64,000 bases of DNA, taken from the IMG/VR virus record IMGVR_UViG_3300034284_002648, positions 16,258-80,257 of that record. One strand, given 5' to 3'. The position numbers and the translations under genes are program-made. Below are positions 40,229-48,430 of the stretch, one piece after another (the first letter of the stretch is position 1; each line of letters begins with the position of its first letter). The notes beneath the pieces were generated by a model. The model had not been told where the DNA came from, searched no databases, and was given only the letters and a program-made list of their open reading frames with translations. The stretch is from a virus.

Positions 40229-40965
40229 AATTTAATTACCTTAGATAGTATTTTAGAGAATGTGGCAAAGTCATAATTTATTTTGGTATTATTTGCATGA
40301 CTAATGTTGGAGGGTACGATTCTTTGATTTTTTAGAATATCAATGGATGATATTGTTGAGCAACCAGCCGATAAAGCGACGATATTATCAATATAATTTT
40401 TGTATACAACAAGATTATAGTCAGCTAGACTGTTGATTAAACTATAATAGTCTTTATGAGATGAAAAGTCAATCACATCTATATTAGTCTGTTTAAGTAT
40501 GTGAGCTATATCTTTATAATTATTATTGTCAATAATTAATACTCTATCTCTTTTTGCAGATGGGTTTGATATTTTAATTTTAGGCAGAGCTATGTTTATA
40601 TTTGTGTCAAATAAATCATTGTTTGATTCGATAAGATTGATTATTGTAAATTTTTGTAGCCTATTTTTGATAAGAAAAATATCTTCTTTTTTCATGTAAG
40701 AAATGTCTGAATGTATAAATACAACTTTATCGTGCTCGCCAGACATGTAATAATTTTGATATGAATCAGACATAATATATGATTGATAGTTATTAATTAA
40801 TACCGATTTTAGAGTAAGGTATTCAGACACATCTGAATTATTTATTCTGATAATTTTTTCTCCAAAAGCATGGTCTATTAATAGATCAAAAGATGAACCA
40901 TTATTAATATAATGTATTAAAGAATTATTATTTTTACAATAGAGTTTATTATATAGCTTATTCAT
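40225..40965 (-). CDS. Putative GT-B-like glycan protein (246 aa)
   Basis: The C-terminal half has a Rossmann pattern (KRDRVLIIDNNNYKDIAHIL, then NIDVIDFSSHKDYYSLINSL) and a closing NIVALSAGCSTISSID that resembles the acceptor/donor loop of GT-B glycosyltransferases. The N-terminal half contains repeated Tyr and Asn segments with no motif. ATGA overlap with the upstream gene. Function by context only. Confidence 0.45.
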   Translation of the reverse strand: MNKLYNKLYCKNNNSLIHYINNGSSFDLLIDHAFGEKIIRINNSDVSEYLTLKSVLINNYQSYIMSDSYQNYYMSGEHDKVVFIHSDISYMKKEDIFLIKNRLQKFTIINLIESNNDLFDTNINIALPKIKISNPSAKRDRVLIIDNNNYKDIAHILKQTNIDVIDFSSHKDYYSLINSLADYNLVVYKNYIDNIVALSAGCSTISSIDILKNQRIVPSNISHANNTKINYDFATFSKILSKVIKL

Positions 40966-41855
40966 ACAATGATCTTAGATATGCCTGTGGATTTATCATT
41001 TGAGTAAATTTGATTCATAGATTTGTTTTCAATAGGAAATACATTTTTAAGTTTTTGATAGAGGTCGTGATCATCAAACTTATGGAAAAAATTGCAGCCA
41101 CTATCAAACTTAAATAGTTTATTATGATAAGAAACTGTTTCTATCTCATATCTCTTGTCTAAATTGTATTTTCCTATAATTCTTTTTCTTAGACTTAAAG
41201 CATAATAATATTCTAGATCAGATACAAAAACCGTGTTCATTTGCAACAAACAGTCAATTGTATTAATAATAGACATTCTAATATTATCATCGATAGTATC
41301 GTTAATGGATAGTATAATTTTAGATGATGACGGATCTATGTTCAATTGTCTATTAATATCCTCAATATATGAGAGTGTTTGATTTGTATCTTCGGATTCT
41401 ATACCTAATAATAAAATAATATTATTTTGATGTTTGCTAGATTCATAAAAAACAGATATTAAATCCTTCAAGATACCTATGTCTTGTTTAAAATTTAAAA
41501 TACATCCATACTTATAAAATTTATTAAATGCATTACTAATTTTTAAAGAGTCATTATTTGGCTTAAGATACATATTAAGTTTTATGCACTCTATGCCGTT
41601 GTTGTCTAATATATCTTTATGAAAATCATTTGATACACAAACATGTGACACTAATTTGTATGATATTGGAAAATATAAATTTGTAACGCATGGAATATTA
41701 GGTATTAAAATATTTTGTTTATATTCTCTAGCTACAAAAATCTTGTTATAGTATGAAAATTGTAGAACGGTTTGTTGCGAAGGTTTTGCTTCTTCAACCA
41801 ACTTGTCTGAAAAATAAGAAAACTTATCTCTAATGAGTAACAGATTGCTATTCAT
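40962..41855 (-). CDS. Putative GT-B-like glycosyltransferase, degenerate (297 aa)
   Basis: Shares with GT4-type enzymes the order of an N-terminal region with VSHVCVSNDFHKDILDNNGI (compare the usual vSxxxkxxlxxxGi block), a KYGCILNFKQDIGILKDLIS segment, NIILLLGIESEDTNQTLSYI and a C-terminal YALSLRKRIIGKYNL. The E-x7-E donor-binding motif is not visible, so it is either divergent or non-catalytic. It directly follows the intact GT4 gene with an ATGA overlap and may form a complex with it. Confidence 0.5.
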   Translation of the reverse strand: MNSNLLLIRDKFSYFSDKLVEEAKPSQQTVLQFSYYNKIFVAREYKQNILIPNIPCVTNLYFPISYKLVSHVCVSNDFHKDILDNNGIECIKLNMYLKPNNDSLKISNAFNKFYKYGCILNFKQDIGILKDLISVFYESSKHQNNIILLLGIESEDTNQTLSYIEDINRQLNIDPSSSKIILSINDTIDDNIRMSIINTIDCLLQMNTVFVSDLEYYYALSLRKRIIGKYNLDKRYEIETVSYHNKLFKFDSGCNFFHKFDDHDLYQKLKNVFPIENKSMNQIYSNDKSTGISKIIV

Positions 41856-43540
41856 GCGTGTGATTCTTTTATATGTGCGTATTCTATGAAATCTTCATTA
41901 ATCTTATTGTTATTTTTTATAAAGCTTACAATAGTATTATTATTACGAATAATTGTATTAAAATATTCAATTGCATCTTTCCATGAGTATGGAACAACTT
42001 TCTGATTATCGTTTTGATAACCCTGCGTCAGCTTTTGTAGTATATTTAATATAAAGTATGAGTCTATCGTATGGGTGCCATTTAAATAATTTGTACAGAT
42101 ATGTTGTAGCTTGGCTAGGTCAGGATCTTTTGAGCTATTGATAAGTTCTAGAGATAGAGGAGAATGTATTTTCCAGTCCTTTATTTGTTCATATTTATTG
42201 ATAGGATCTTGTTGTTTTTGTTCAAAAAGCTTAGTGAGTCTATTTTCCCATTTCAATATAATATTTTCCCAATTAAAATGTTTAATACATAATTCTCTGG
42301 TTTTTATTCTCTGTTGGAACTTCATCGGGTTGGGTATGTGGATATAGTCATAAAGTATATTAACTAAACTGTCATTATCTGGATAAGCTCTATATGCTTC
42401 TGTTTCCAGCTCTTTAAACATTGTTGCAATATTAACCGGATATGCATTGAGCTTGGATACTATATCCTCCATAGCACTATATGGAATCGTTACTATCGGA
42501 ACACCACAAGCAGCAGCTTCAACTTGAGGCATACCAAATCCTTCACATATAGAATATTGGATATAAAGATCGAAAGCGTTGTATATACCAACTAACTGCT
42601 CCTGTGTTACTCCAGCAGTAACAGAAGGAAAAGTAGCATGATTATTACAATATATGCAATTTCTTGTTGAGCCGCTATAGACATCAGCAAAAACCTTATT
42701 GCAATTTTTGCACGTATATGTCAATAGTACCTTATTTAATAATCTATTCTCTTTCAATAAAGACGGTATATTCCAGCCCAAATAGTCTGGATAACCAGTA
42801 TGTAAATACAAGAATACCTTGTTTGCAAAAGGAGACTGTTCTTTTTCAAGTCTATCAACCAGTAATCTAAACGATTTAATTAATTCTGGTATTAATTTTC
42901 TTTTTTGATTTCTCATTACAGAGCCAAGAACAATACTGTCTGTAGGTATTGATAGTGATGCCTTGGAGGCATTAGTGTCGAGCATTGTATATTTTTGAGT
43001 ATCTATACCCGGAGAAGCTGTATCTACATAGTTGATTGTATTATTTGTTTGTTGTAACAAAATATCTCTAGCCCAATCAGAGTATGTAAAAATAGAATCA
43101 GCACCAGAATAAGTATCAAGCCACATCTCTTGTTGAGGATATGAATCCACAGTTGGCATAAGCATCCAATGATAACATTTCCTCATAGGAGAGAATGCTT
43201 GATAGGAATTCATCCAATAATCTCTGATATCAATAACTACATCTGGCTGAAAATCTAAAAGAGTTTTTTCAAATCTCCATCTACCAAATGCATTTTCTGC
43301 ATTAGCAGAGTATTCTTGAAATCTACTATCGTTGCTTTTAACAGCATTAGCATAGTATCTCCAGGATATGTCTTTATCTCTAGGATCATTGACAAAACCA
43401 TAGCAAGCCAATTCTGCCACATGAAATAGTGGATTTGAATGTAGTCTACTTAATAGTTCTTTTCCGTATACAGAATATCCGGTACTTAAAAAACTAGCTT
43501 CATTACATAACAAAATTTTCAGCCGCTGTTTTGTATTCAT
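41852..43540 (-). CDS. GT4-family glycosyltransferase with zinc-knuckle insertion (562 aa)
   Basis: GT-B retaining glycosyltransferase. The N-terminal domain opens LKILLCNEASFLSTGYSVYG with the G-Y/F-s-x-y-g acceptor loop. The C-terminal domain has GSVMRNQKRKLIPELIKSF and a donor-binding block EGFGMPQVEAAACGVPIV (near residue 333), which fits the E-x7-E pattern. Between them a Cys4 pair (CKNC near 278, CIYC near 295) forms a probable zinc knuckle. A C-terminal extension (~430-562) has no known match. It is the first gene of the sugar cassette and the only one with a complete catalytic signature. The ATG lacks a strong Shine-Dalgarno and lies about 20 bases after the ssb terminator. Confidence 0.8.
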   Translation of the reverse strand: MNTKQRLKILLCNEASFLSTGYSVYGKELLSRLHSNPLFHVAELACYGFVNDPRDKDISWRYYANAVKSNDSRFQEYSANAENAFGRWRFEKTLLDFQPDVVIDIRDYWMNSYQAFSPMRKCYHWMLMPTVDSYPQQEMWLDTYSGADSIFTYSDWARDILLQQTNNTINYVDTASPGIDTQKYTMLDTNASKASLSIPTDSIVLGSVMRNQKRKLIPELIKSFRLLVDRLEKEQSPFANKVFLYLHTGYPDYLGWNIPSLLKENRLLNKVLLTYTCKNCNKVFADVYSGSTRNCIYCNNHATFPSVTAGVTQEQLVGIYNAFDLYIQYSICEGFGMPQVEAAACGVPIVTIPYSAMEDIVSKLNAYPVNIATMFKELETEAYRAYPDNDSLVNILYDYIHIPNPMKFQQRIKTRELCIKHFNWENIILKWENRLTKLFEQKQQDPINKYEQIKDWKIHSPLSLELINSSKDPDLAKLQHICTNYLNGTHTIDSYFILNILQKLTQGYQNDNQKVVPYSWKDAIEYFNTIIRNNNTIVSFIKNNNKINEDFIEYAHIKESHA

Positions 43541-43558
43541 TATTTGTTGATATATATA

Positions 43559-43589
43559 TGAAAAAGGGCTATGTTATTAGCATAGCCCT
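43559..43589 (-). terminator. Rho-independent terminator after ssb
   Basis: A perfect 9-bp stem, AGGGCTATG with CATAGCCCT (43581-43589 and 43565-43573), with a 7-base loop, is followed on the - strand by TTTTTC. It lies 26 bases past the ssb stop and 20 bases before the glycosyltransferase ATG. Confidence 0.85.
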
Positions 43590-43615
43590 CTTTCAAACAC
43601 ACTATTCCTAGTTTA

Positions 43616-43990
43616 TTAGAAAGCTACCGATTCTTCTTCCTTTGACTCGCTCTTCTTTGAAGACAGCTTAGTAATCTTAGAGAAATTATTTACGCGAATC
43701 TTTAGAGATGAATGCTTAACACCATCCTTTTCCCAAGAATCATTTCTAATAGAACCTTCTACTAGAACTAGATCGCCCTTCTTAAAGGACTTGCCGATAA
43801 TCTCCGCTCCAGTATCCCATGCTTCGCAAGGAATAAAAGACGTAATCTTATCCTTTGATCCATTTGCCTTGGTATATTCTCTAGAAGTCGCAACAGTAAA
43901 GTTAACAACTGAAGTTTCCTTACCATTACTGCTGATCGACCTTAGTTCCGGATCTCTTGCTAAATTTCCACGAATAATAACAATATTCAT
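43616..43990 (-). CDS. ssb: Single-stranded DNA-binding protein
   Basis: Typical bacterial-type SSB OB-fold: MNIVIIRGNLARDPELR, VVNFTVATSREYTK, FIPCEAWDTGAEII, GDLVLVEGSIRNDSW, LKIRVNNF. At 124 aa it is short and lacks a long Gly-rich linker, but it ends in an acidic, aromatic tip (ESKEEESVAF) like the partner-recruiting tail of SSBs. It binds and protects single-stranded DNA at the phage fork. AAGGAG lies nine bases upstream of the ATG. It has its own promoter and terminator, consistent with a need for high dosage. Confidence 0.93.
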   Translation of the reverse strand: MNIVIIRGNLARDPELRSISSNGKETSVVNFTVATSREYTKANGSKDKITSFIPCEAWDTGAEIIGKSFKKGDLVLVEGSIRNDSWEKDGVKHSSLKIRVNNFSKITKLSSKKSESKEEESVAF

Positions 43991-44036
43991 CGTTTTGAAC
44001 TCCTTGTTTAAAAACCAAATGTCCCAACACTACAGT

Positions 44037-44064
44037 ATTATACAAATGGCTGACACCGAGTCAA
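44037..44064 (-). promoter_or_regulatory. Sigma70-type promoter for ssb
   Basis: On the - strand TTGACT (44064-44059), a 16-base spacer and TATAAT (44042-44037) match the sigma70 consensus at 11 of 12 positions. The start site would fall near 44030, giving a ~40-base leader with AAGGAG. The -35 box overlaps the stop of the upstream polymerase gene. Confidence 0.75.
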
Positions 44065-45677
44065 GCCATAGGTACATAACATTTTTCTACGATCAAGTCG
44101 CTTTTCTTGAAGGACTTGGCTCCTTTAAAAATCAGAATGTTTCCATCAAATAGCTGATTTCTGTATAACGATAGCTGTTCTGTAAAAAATATAACAGAGT
44201 CTATATAGCCGGTGCTATCGGTTATACTAACAAATGCCATTTCATTACCCTTATTTTTCCCATTCTTAATCTTAATCACATTAACATTATCAATTTCACC
44301 AGCGACAATAATATTTTTTCTGTCGGAATCTTTGAACTCTTTACATGTTGTATTAGTCATACTTATATCGTATGAATCTACTTTTGAATAGGTTAGATTT
44401 ATTCCGAGCAGGTTGCTTTCATTATCACAGACCCACTCTATTTTGTCATCCAAAGAAAATGGAGGCTTGATAAGAGAAGAAATTAAACCTTGTAATATAT
44501 TTTTACGATTTTGAGTTAGTTTTGGTTTCTTGACCAAAATATTCATTAGCTGTAAAGTATTGAACTGAGAGACATCAATTGATCTTAAATATTCTATCTC
44601 TTTGCTTGTTAGCTCACTCATAATCTCGTATTCAAAAAGCATAGAGGTTCTAGTTTTAGTAATATAACTGAATGCCCCACTACATATCAAAGCTTTTGCA
44701 GCGGTAGAATTGATATTTACTAATAGATTAAGCAGTATTTCTGACCATGTAAGATGCTGTATGTCTAAATTTTTAGATAGATCCACAATCTTTTTATAAA
44801 CCGAGTCGCCCACACCCTTTATGTCTGTAAGACCAAAGTGTATTTTGTTGTTATGGATTACAAAAAATTGATTCAACAATCTATAATCTGGTACACAGAT
44901 TTCTATATCCATATCTGTGGCATTTTTCACCAACTCTTTGATTTCTTGCTGGGGGTCTATTTTATCTTTTGCATATTTGAGATACGAAGCAAAGAAAATC
45001 TTAGGGAAGTGTGCTTTACTATATGCTGATAAATATGCGTTAATAGCATAGCTTACGGCGTGAGATTTATTAAATGAGTATCGTTGAGATTTTTCAATCC
45101 AACTAAAAATTTGTTCAGCTTCATTTTCTGATGCTAAATTAGTTTTTTTGCACCCCTCTATAAATATCTTCTTAAGTTTTGCCATCTCTTCTGGTTTTTT
45201 CTTACCAATAGCTTTTCTTAACTGATCAGCTTCTTGAAGATCAAAACCAGCAATTTTCTGAGCTATTTCCATAGCCTGTTCTTGATATACCATCTCTCCG
45301 AAGGTGGTCTTAAGAATTGGCTCTAGGGCTGGATTAAAATAGTCTATAGATTCTTGGCCATTCTTTTTATCTATAAAGTGATTACTAACAGTTTTACCAT
45401 CTCTAATAGCTTCCAAACATCCCGGTCTCATAATACTAATAAGAGCAGAAAGTTCTTCTATATTTGAGGGTTTGAGTTTTCTGGCCATGCTTTGCCCTAG
45501 GCGTGATTCTAGCTGAAAACATCCTTTGGTATTGCCAGAAGACAACATTTCCCAAGTTCTACTGCATTCAAAATTTATGGCATCCATATTAATTGAAAAA
45601 TCAATTTTTGGCATACCATCAGTGGATTTGTCGATAATAGGGAATCGACAACCACAATCAAATGTATAATATTCCAT
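44061..45677 (-). CDS. dnaE: DNA polymerase III alpha, C-terminal fragment (thumb/fingers, HhH, OB) (538 aa)
   Basis: Starts MEYYTFDCGCRFPI, then TKGCFQLESRLGQ, SALISIMRPG, GEMVYQEQAMEIAQKIAGF and LRKAIGKKKPEEMAK, the fingers blocks of bacterial DnaE that follow the third catalytic Asp. Further parts are YSFNKSHAVSYA, a helix-hairpin-helix at HFGLTDIKGVGDSVY, and a C-terminal OB fold (NIIVAGEIDNVNVIKIKNG, IDSVIFFTEQ). A tau-binding domain is not seen. The fragment contains none of the PHP or palm aspartates, which are in the separate gene at 46541-48430. It must associate with that protein to make a polymerase. The start lies three bases after the exonuclease stop. Confidence 0.88.
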   Translation of the reverse strand: MEYYTFDCGCRFPIIDKSTDGMPKIDFSINMDAINFECSRTWEMLSSGNTKGCFQLESRLGQSMARKLKPSNIEELSALISIMRPGCLEAIRDGKTVSNHFIDKKNGQESIDYFNPALEPILKTTFGEMVYQEQAMEIAQKIAGFDLQEADQLRKAIGKKKPEEMAKLKKIFIEGCKKTNLASENEAEQIFSWIEKSQRYSFNKSHAVSYAINAYLSAYSKAHFPKIFFASYLKYAKDKIDPQQEIKELVKNATDMDIEICVPDYRLLNQFFVIHNNKIHFGLTDIKGVGDSVYKKIVDLSKNLDIQHLTWSEILLNLLVNINSTAAKALICSGAFSYITKTRTSMLFEYEIMSELTSKEIEYLRSIDVSQFNTLQLMNILVKKPKLTQNRKNILQGLISSLIKPPFSLDDKIEWVCDNESNLLGINLTYSKVDSYDISMTNTTCKEFKDSDRKNIIVAGEIDNVNVIKIKNGKNKGNEMAFVSITDSTGYIDSVIFFTEQLSLYRNQLFDGNILIFKGAKSFKKSDLIVEKCYVPMA

Positions 45678-45680
45678 ACT

Positions 45681-46382
45681 TTATATGTTTGCTATATTAA
45701 AAGAATTCCTAAATTTTACTTTGGATGCTAATTTCCTATGCAGTTTCAAAAATCGAATTAGAATTTCAGCAGTGTCTTTTACATCTTTCAAAGCATCATG
45801 AGCACCCTCTTTACTAATACCAAGATAATCTCTTACATCATCTAGAGTATAGCTTTTAAGTTCTTTAGATCCTTCAAACCAATAAAATATAAGATTCATG
45901 ATATCTATAACATCTCTTGGATAAAAAAGAGAAGAATTCCCTTCTTTATTCAAGTTTTTATATTTAGTGCTTAGATTTTGAACAATCTTTAAGTCAAACC
46001 TATTGATATTGTAGCCCGCTGCTATCGGTGCAGTAAAGCAGGATTTTCTTTCTGAACGAATATGATACATCTCTAAATAAGATGTAAACATCTTCCATCC
46101 CGCCTCCTGTTTTGGAAAAGATTTCCAAGAATTAAGAATATCATCTTTGGATGATCCTCTAACCTTAGCATGAAAATCTAAAACATCAGAATCCTCATAC
46201 GCATAGCTACTATTTTTTTCCAGAGCATCTGGTCTTAGATTGATATTAAATTCGGAATCTGGTATGATTTCTAATTTAAATGGATCTACGATAATAGCAG
46301 CTATTTGTACAGGACTACAAACATTCGGATCCTTGCCATCTGTCTCAAGGTCGAAGACACAAATTTTTTGATTATTAGCCAT
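45681..46382 (-). CDS. DnaQ-like 3'-5' exonuclease (proofreading type) (233 aa)
   Basis: DEDDh exonuclease. Exo I motif is FDLETDG (Asp11, Glu13). Exo II is GYNINRFDLKIV (~residue 125). Exo III is HDALKDVKDTA (~residue 196) with the His and Asp in place. These are the catalytic residues of the DnaQ/epsilon family. The gene lies between the two halves of the polymerase alpha gene and overlaps the small gene upstream by eight bases. A role as the proofreading subunit of this polymerase is therefore strongly suggested, though repair or nucleic-acid trimming is also possible. Confidence 0.85.
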   Translation of the reverse strand: MANNQKICVFDLETDGKDPNVCSPVQIAAIIVDPFKLEIIPDSEFNINLRPDALEKNSSYAYEDSDVLDFHAKVRGSSKDDILNSWKSFPKQEAGWKMFTSYLEMYHIRSERKSCFTAPIAAGYNINRFDLKIVQNLSTKYKNLNKEGNSSLFYPRDVIDIMNLIFYWFEGSKELKSYTLDDVRDYLGISKEGAHDALKDVKDTAEILIRFLKLHRKLASKVKFRNSFNIANI

Positions 46383-46560
46383 TAATTACCACTGCTGTTC
46401 CTGGTGCGAAAAAAGTCTTATTGCCTGTGTTAGCCGTATCCTCTGCATTATAAGATTTGCAGCAACTAACCTTAATTAACTCTATCTTTCTGTATGTGGT
46501 GTCTGATCCTGGTACTTTAAACTCTTGACCAACACCTAGTTCAGAAAATAGTTTGTTCAT
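46375..46560 (-). CDS. Small phage protein between polymerase halves (61 aa)
   Basis: The start at ATG 46560 is decided by GGAGGT five bases upstream; an ATG 12 bases earlier overlaps that site. The sequence MNKLFSELGVGQEFKV with a later VSCCKSYNAED resembles a widespread small phage protein (LFSEL.VGxxF, then a CC/SC motif) of unknown function. Two adjacent cysteines could bind metal. Its start overlaps the end of the polymerase N-terminal gene by 20 bases. Confidence 0.65.
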   Translation of the reverse strand: MNKLFSELGVGQEFKVPGSDTTYRKIELIKVSCCKSYNAEDTANTGNKTFFAPGTAVVING

Positions 46561-48430
46561 AACTACCTCCATTTTTCAATAGTGTGCTTACTGTCATTAC
46601 TTTATCTAACATTGCTACGCCCAAAATATCGAATTTGATTATACCCAATGTTTCCAAATCTTGCATTTCCATGCCAGCTATTTGTTGTTTATTTTTAGTA
46701 TCATAGACCATAGGACAAATACTCCCTAGTCTTTGATCCGATATAACAATACCAGCAGCATGTTTGGACTGATTCACTTTTGTCCCTTCTAGCCTAATGG
46801 CTTGTTCAAACCTTTTTGCTAGAGGGCCAGACAGAGAGCCATCCTCATTAATATAACACCAATTCTTCAGTTTGTCAACATTATTTTCTAAGGCCCACTG
46901 GATTATCGACGCTTCTCCGTATTCCTCTTTCATTTCTTGAAGTTCGTCAGCTATTTTGGCTTCGTCTGGTATATTTTTTGTAATTGAATTCATTTCGTCA
47001 AAACTTATATCGCCATACACTCGGAGAACATCTTTTAGAGCACCCCTACCCTTAAGAGTATTGAAAGTGATCATTTGCGAAACATTTTCAACACCATATC
47101 TATTCTTAATGTAGTTGATAACATCCTCTCTCTTATTAATAGGGACGTCAACATCAATATCTGGCATCGAAATTCTATCTTTAGTATTTCTACCAGCATT
47201 ATAAAATCTTTCAAAGATCAGATTATATTTTAATGGATCAATACTGGTTATACCTATGAGATATGAAACCAGACATCCTGCTGCCGAACCACGACCGGGA
47301 CCGGGTAACCACCCCTTATTCCTCACAAAATTCACTATATCGGACACTATTAAAAAGTAGCTAGACAGACCAGCACCCTGTAAAACAGAGAGTTCGTATT
47401 TGATTCTATCTGTGTATTCGCCTTGCTTATCCTTATCTATAACATTGGCGATTTTATCCCTCCAGCCGTTTCTACATAGTTGTCTAAGAAATTCATCTGG
47501 ATCATTACCTTCGCATTCAAATGGAGGCAACATTGGTCTATGAGATATATCATAATCTTCACACATACTATCTACTAGATTAGTATTCTCTATCTCTTCT
47601 GAGGTATGAATAGACGACATTTCTTCTGGAGACAATATATAATAATTATCTGAAATGAAAAATGTAGACATTGGAACAGATTCATGGTTGACTATTTTCC
47701 TGTTAATGTCTGTAAATGTTGTCTTTAGATTATTGCATAATAATATTCGTTGATCTATAGCGTCATCTTTTTCAGAGTAATGTGCGTCTGGTGTGCATAT
47801 CACTTTAGTATTAGTTTTTTTACCCAGTTCCCTAATACAATCGGTTAATGTTTTCTGGACCGGGTTATGTATTTGATCCATTAATTGGGCCTCAAGAAAA
47901 AAATTATCTTTTCCAAAAGCATTCTTCAGAACAGAGATTTTTTGTTCTGCGATAGAATACCAGCCTGGATCAATTTTATCGTTTTCTAAAATATGGTTGG
48001 CTATATATGACCCTAAGTGTCCACAGAATCCTACAAGATTACCGTCCAAGAACTCTGATAGTGTTTCTATACTAAGTCTTGGTTTTCGATAAAAATAATC
48101 TTCTCTATTTGATTCCGAAATAATTTTAATAAGTTGTTGCCAACCCTTTAAATTTTTTGCCAGAACCAAAAAATGGTGTGTAGAAGATTCTTTGTCTTTA
48201 ACAGATGGGTGACTATCTGATATATAGAGTTCGCACCCCAAGATTGGTTTGATTCCAGATTTCTTGAGAGTATTATGAAACTGGACGGCACCAGCAATAT
48301 TGCCGTGATCAGTTAAGGCACAAGAGGATACTCCTATTTTTTTACATCTCTCAGCTATCTGATTTGGTTTACTTAGTCCATCCAATAGGCTGTAGTGCGA
48401 ATGTACATGTAATGGTATATAATTTTTCAT
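46541..48430 (-). CDS. dnaE: DNA polymerase III alpha, N-terminal fragment (PHP and palm) (629 aa)
   Basis: The PHP domain is intact-looking: HVHSHYSLLDG (residues 8-18), ALTDHGN (~39), ILGCELYI, HHFLVLAKN, GFCGHLGS and CTPDAHYSE. The palm follows with GPGRGSAAGCLVSYLIGITS, FERFYNAGR and MPDIDVDVP (catalytic Asp pair near 422 and 424), then GIIKFDILGV with the third Asp near 600. The chain then ends with ~25 more residues (ending SYEQTIF), where an unsplit DnaE would run on into the CFQLES fingers block. That block begins the separate gene at 44061-45677. No intein sequence is visible at the end. ATGA overlap with the RecB-like gene. Confidence 0.9.
   Translation of the reverse strand: MKNYIPLHVHSHYSLLDGLSKPNQIAERCKKIGVSSCALTDHGNIAGAVQFHNTLKKSGIKPILGCELYISDSHPSVKDKESSTHHFLVLAKNLKGWQQLIKIISESNREDYFYRKPRLSIETLSEFLDGNLVGFCGHLGSYIANHILENDKIDPGWYSIAEQKISVLKNAFGKDNFFLEAQLMDQIHNPVQKTLTDCIRELGKKTNTKVICTPDAHYSEKDDAIDQRILLCNNLKTTFTDINRKIVNHESVPMSTFFISDNYYILSPEEMSSIHTSEEIENTNLVDSMCEDYDISHRPMLPPFECEGNDPDEFLRQLCRNGWRDKIANVIDKDKQGEYTDRIKYELSVLQGAGLSSYFLIVSDIVNFVRNKGWLPGPGRGSAAGCLVSYLIGITSIDPLKYNLIFERFYNAGRNTKDRISMPDIDVDVPINKREDVINYIKNRYGVENVSQMITFNTLKGRGALKDVLRVYGDISFDEMNSITKNIPDEAKIADELQEMKEEYGEASIIQWALENNVDKLKNWCYINEDGSLSGPLAKRFEQAIRLEGTKVNQSKHAAGIVISDQRLGSICPMVYDTKNKQQIAGMEMQDLETLGIIKFDILGVAMLDKVMTVSTLLKNGGSYEQTIF

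Noticed and set aside
44061-48430. Split intein or frameshift explaining the split polymerase
   Set aside because: No intein N- or C-motifs at the break, and two complete genes with their own stops lie between the halves, so a simple frameshift or stop error cannot explain it.
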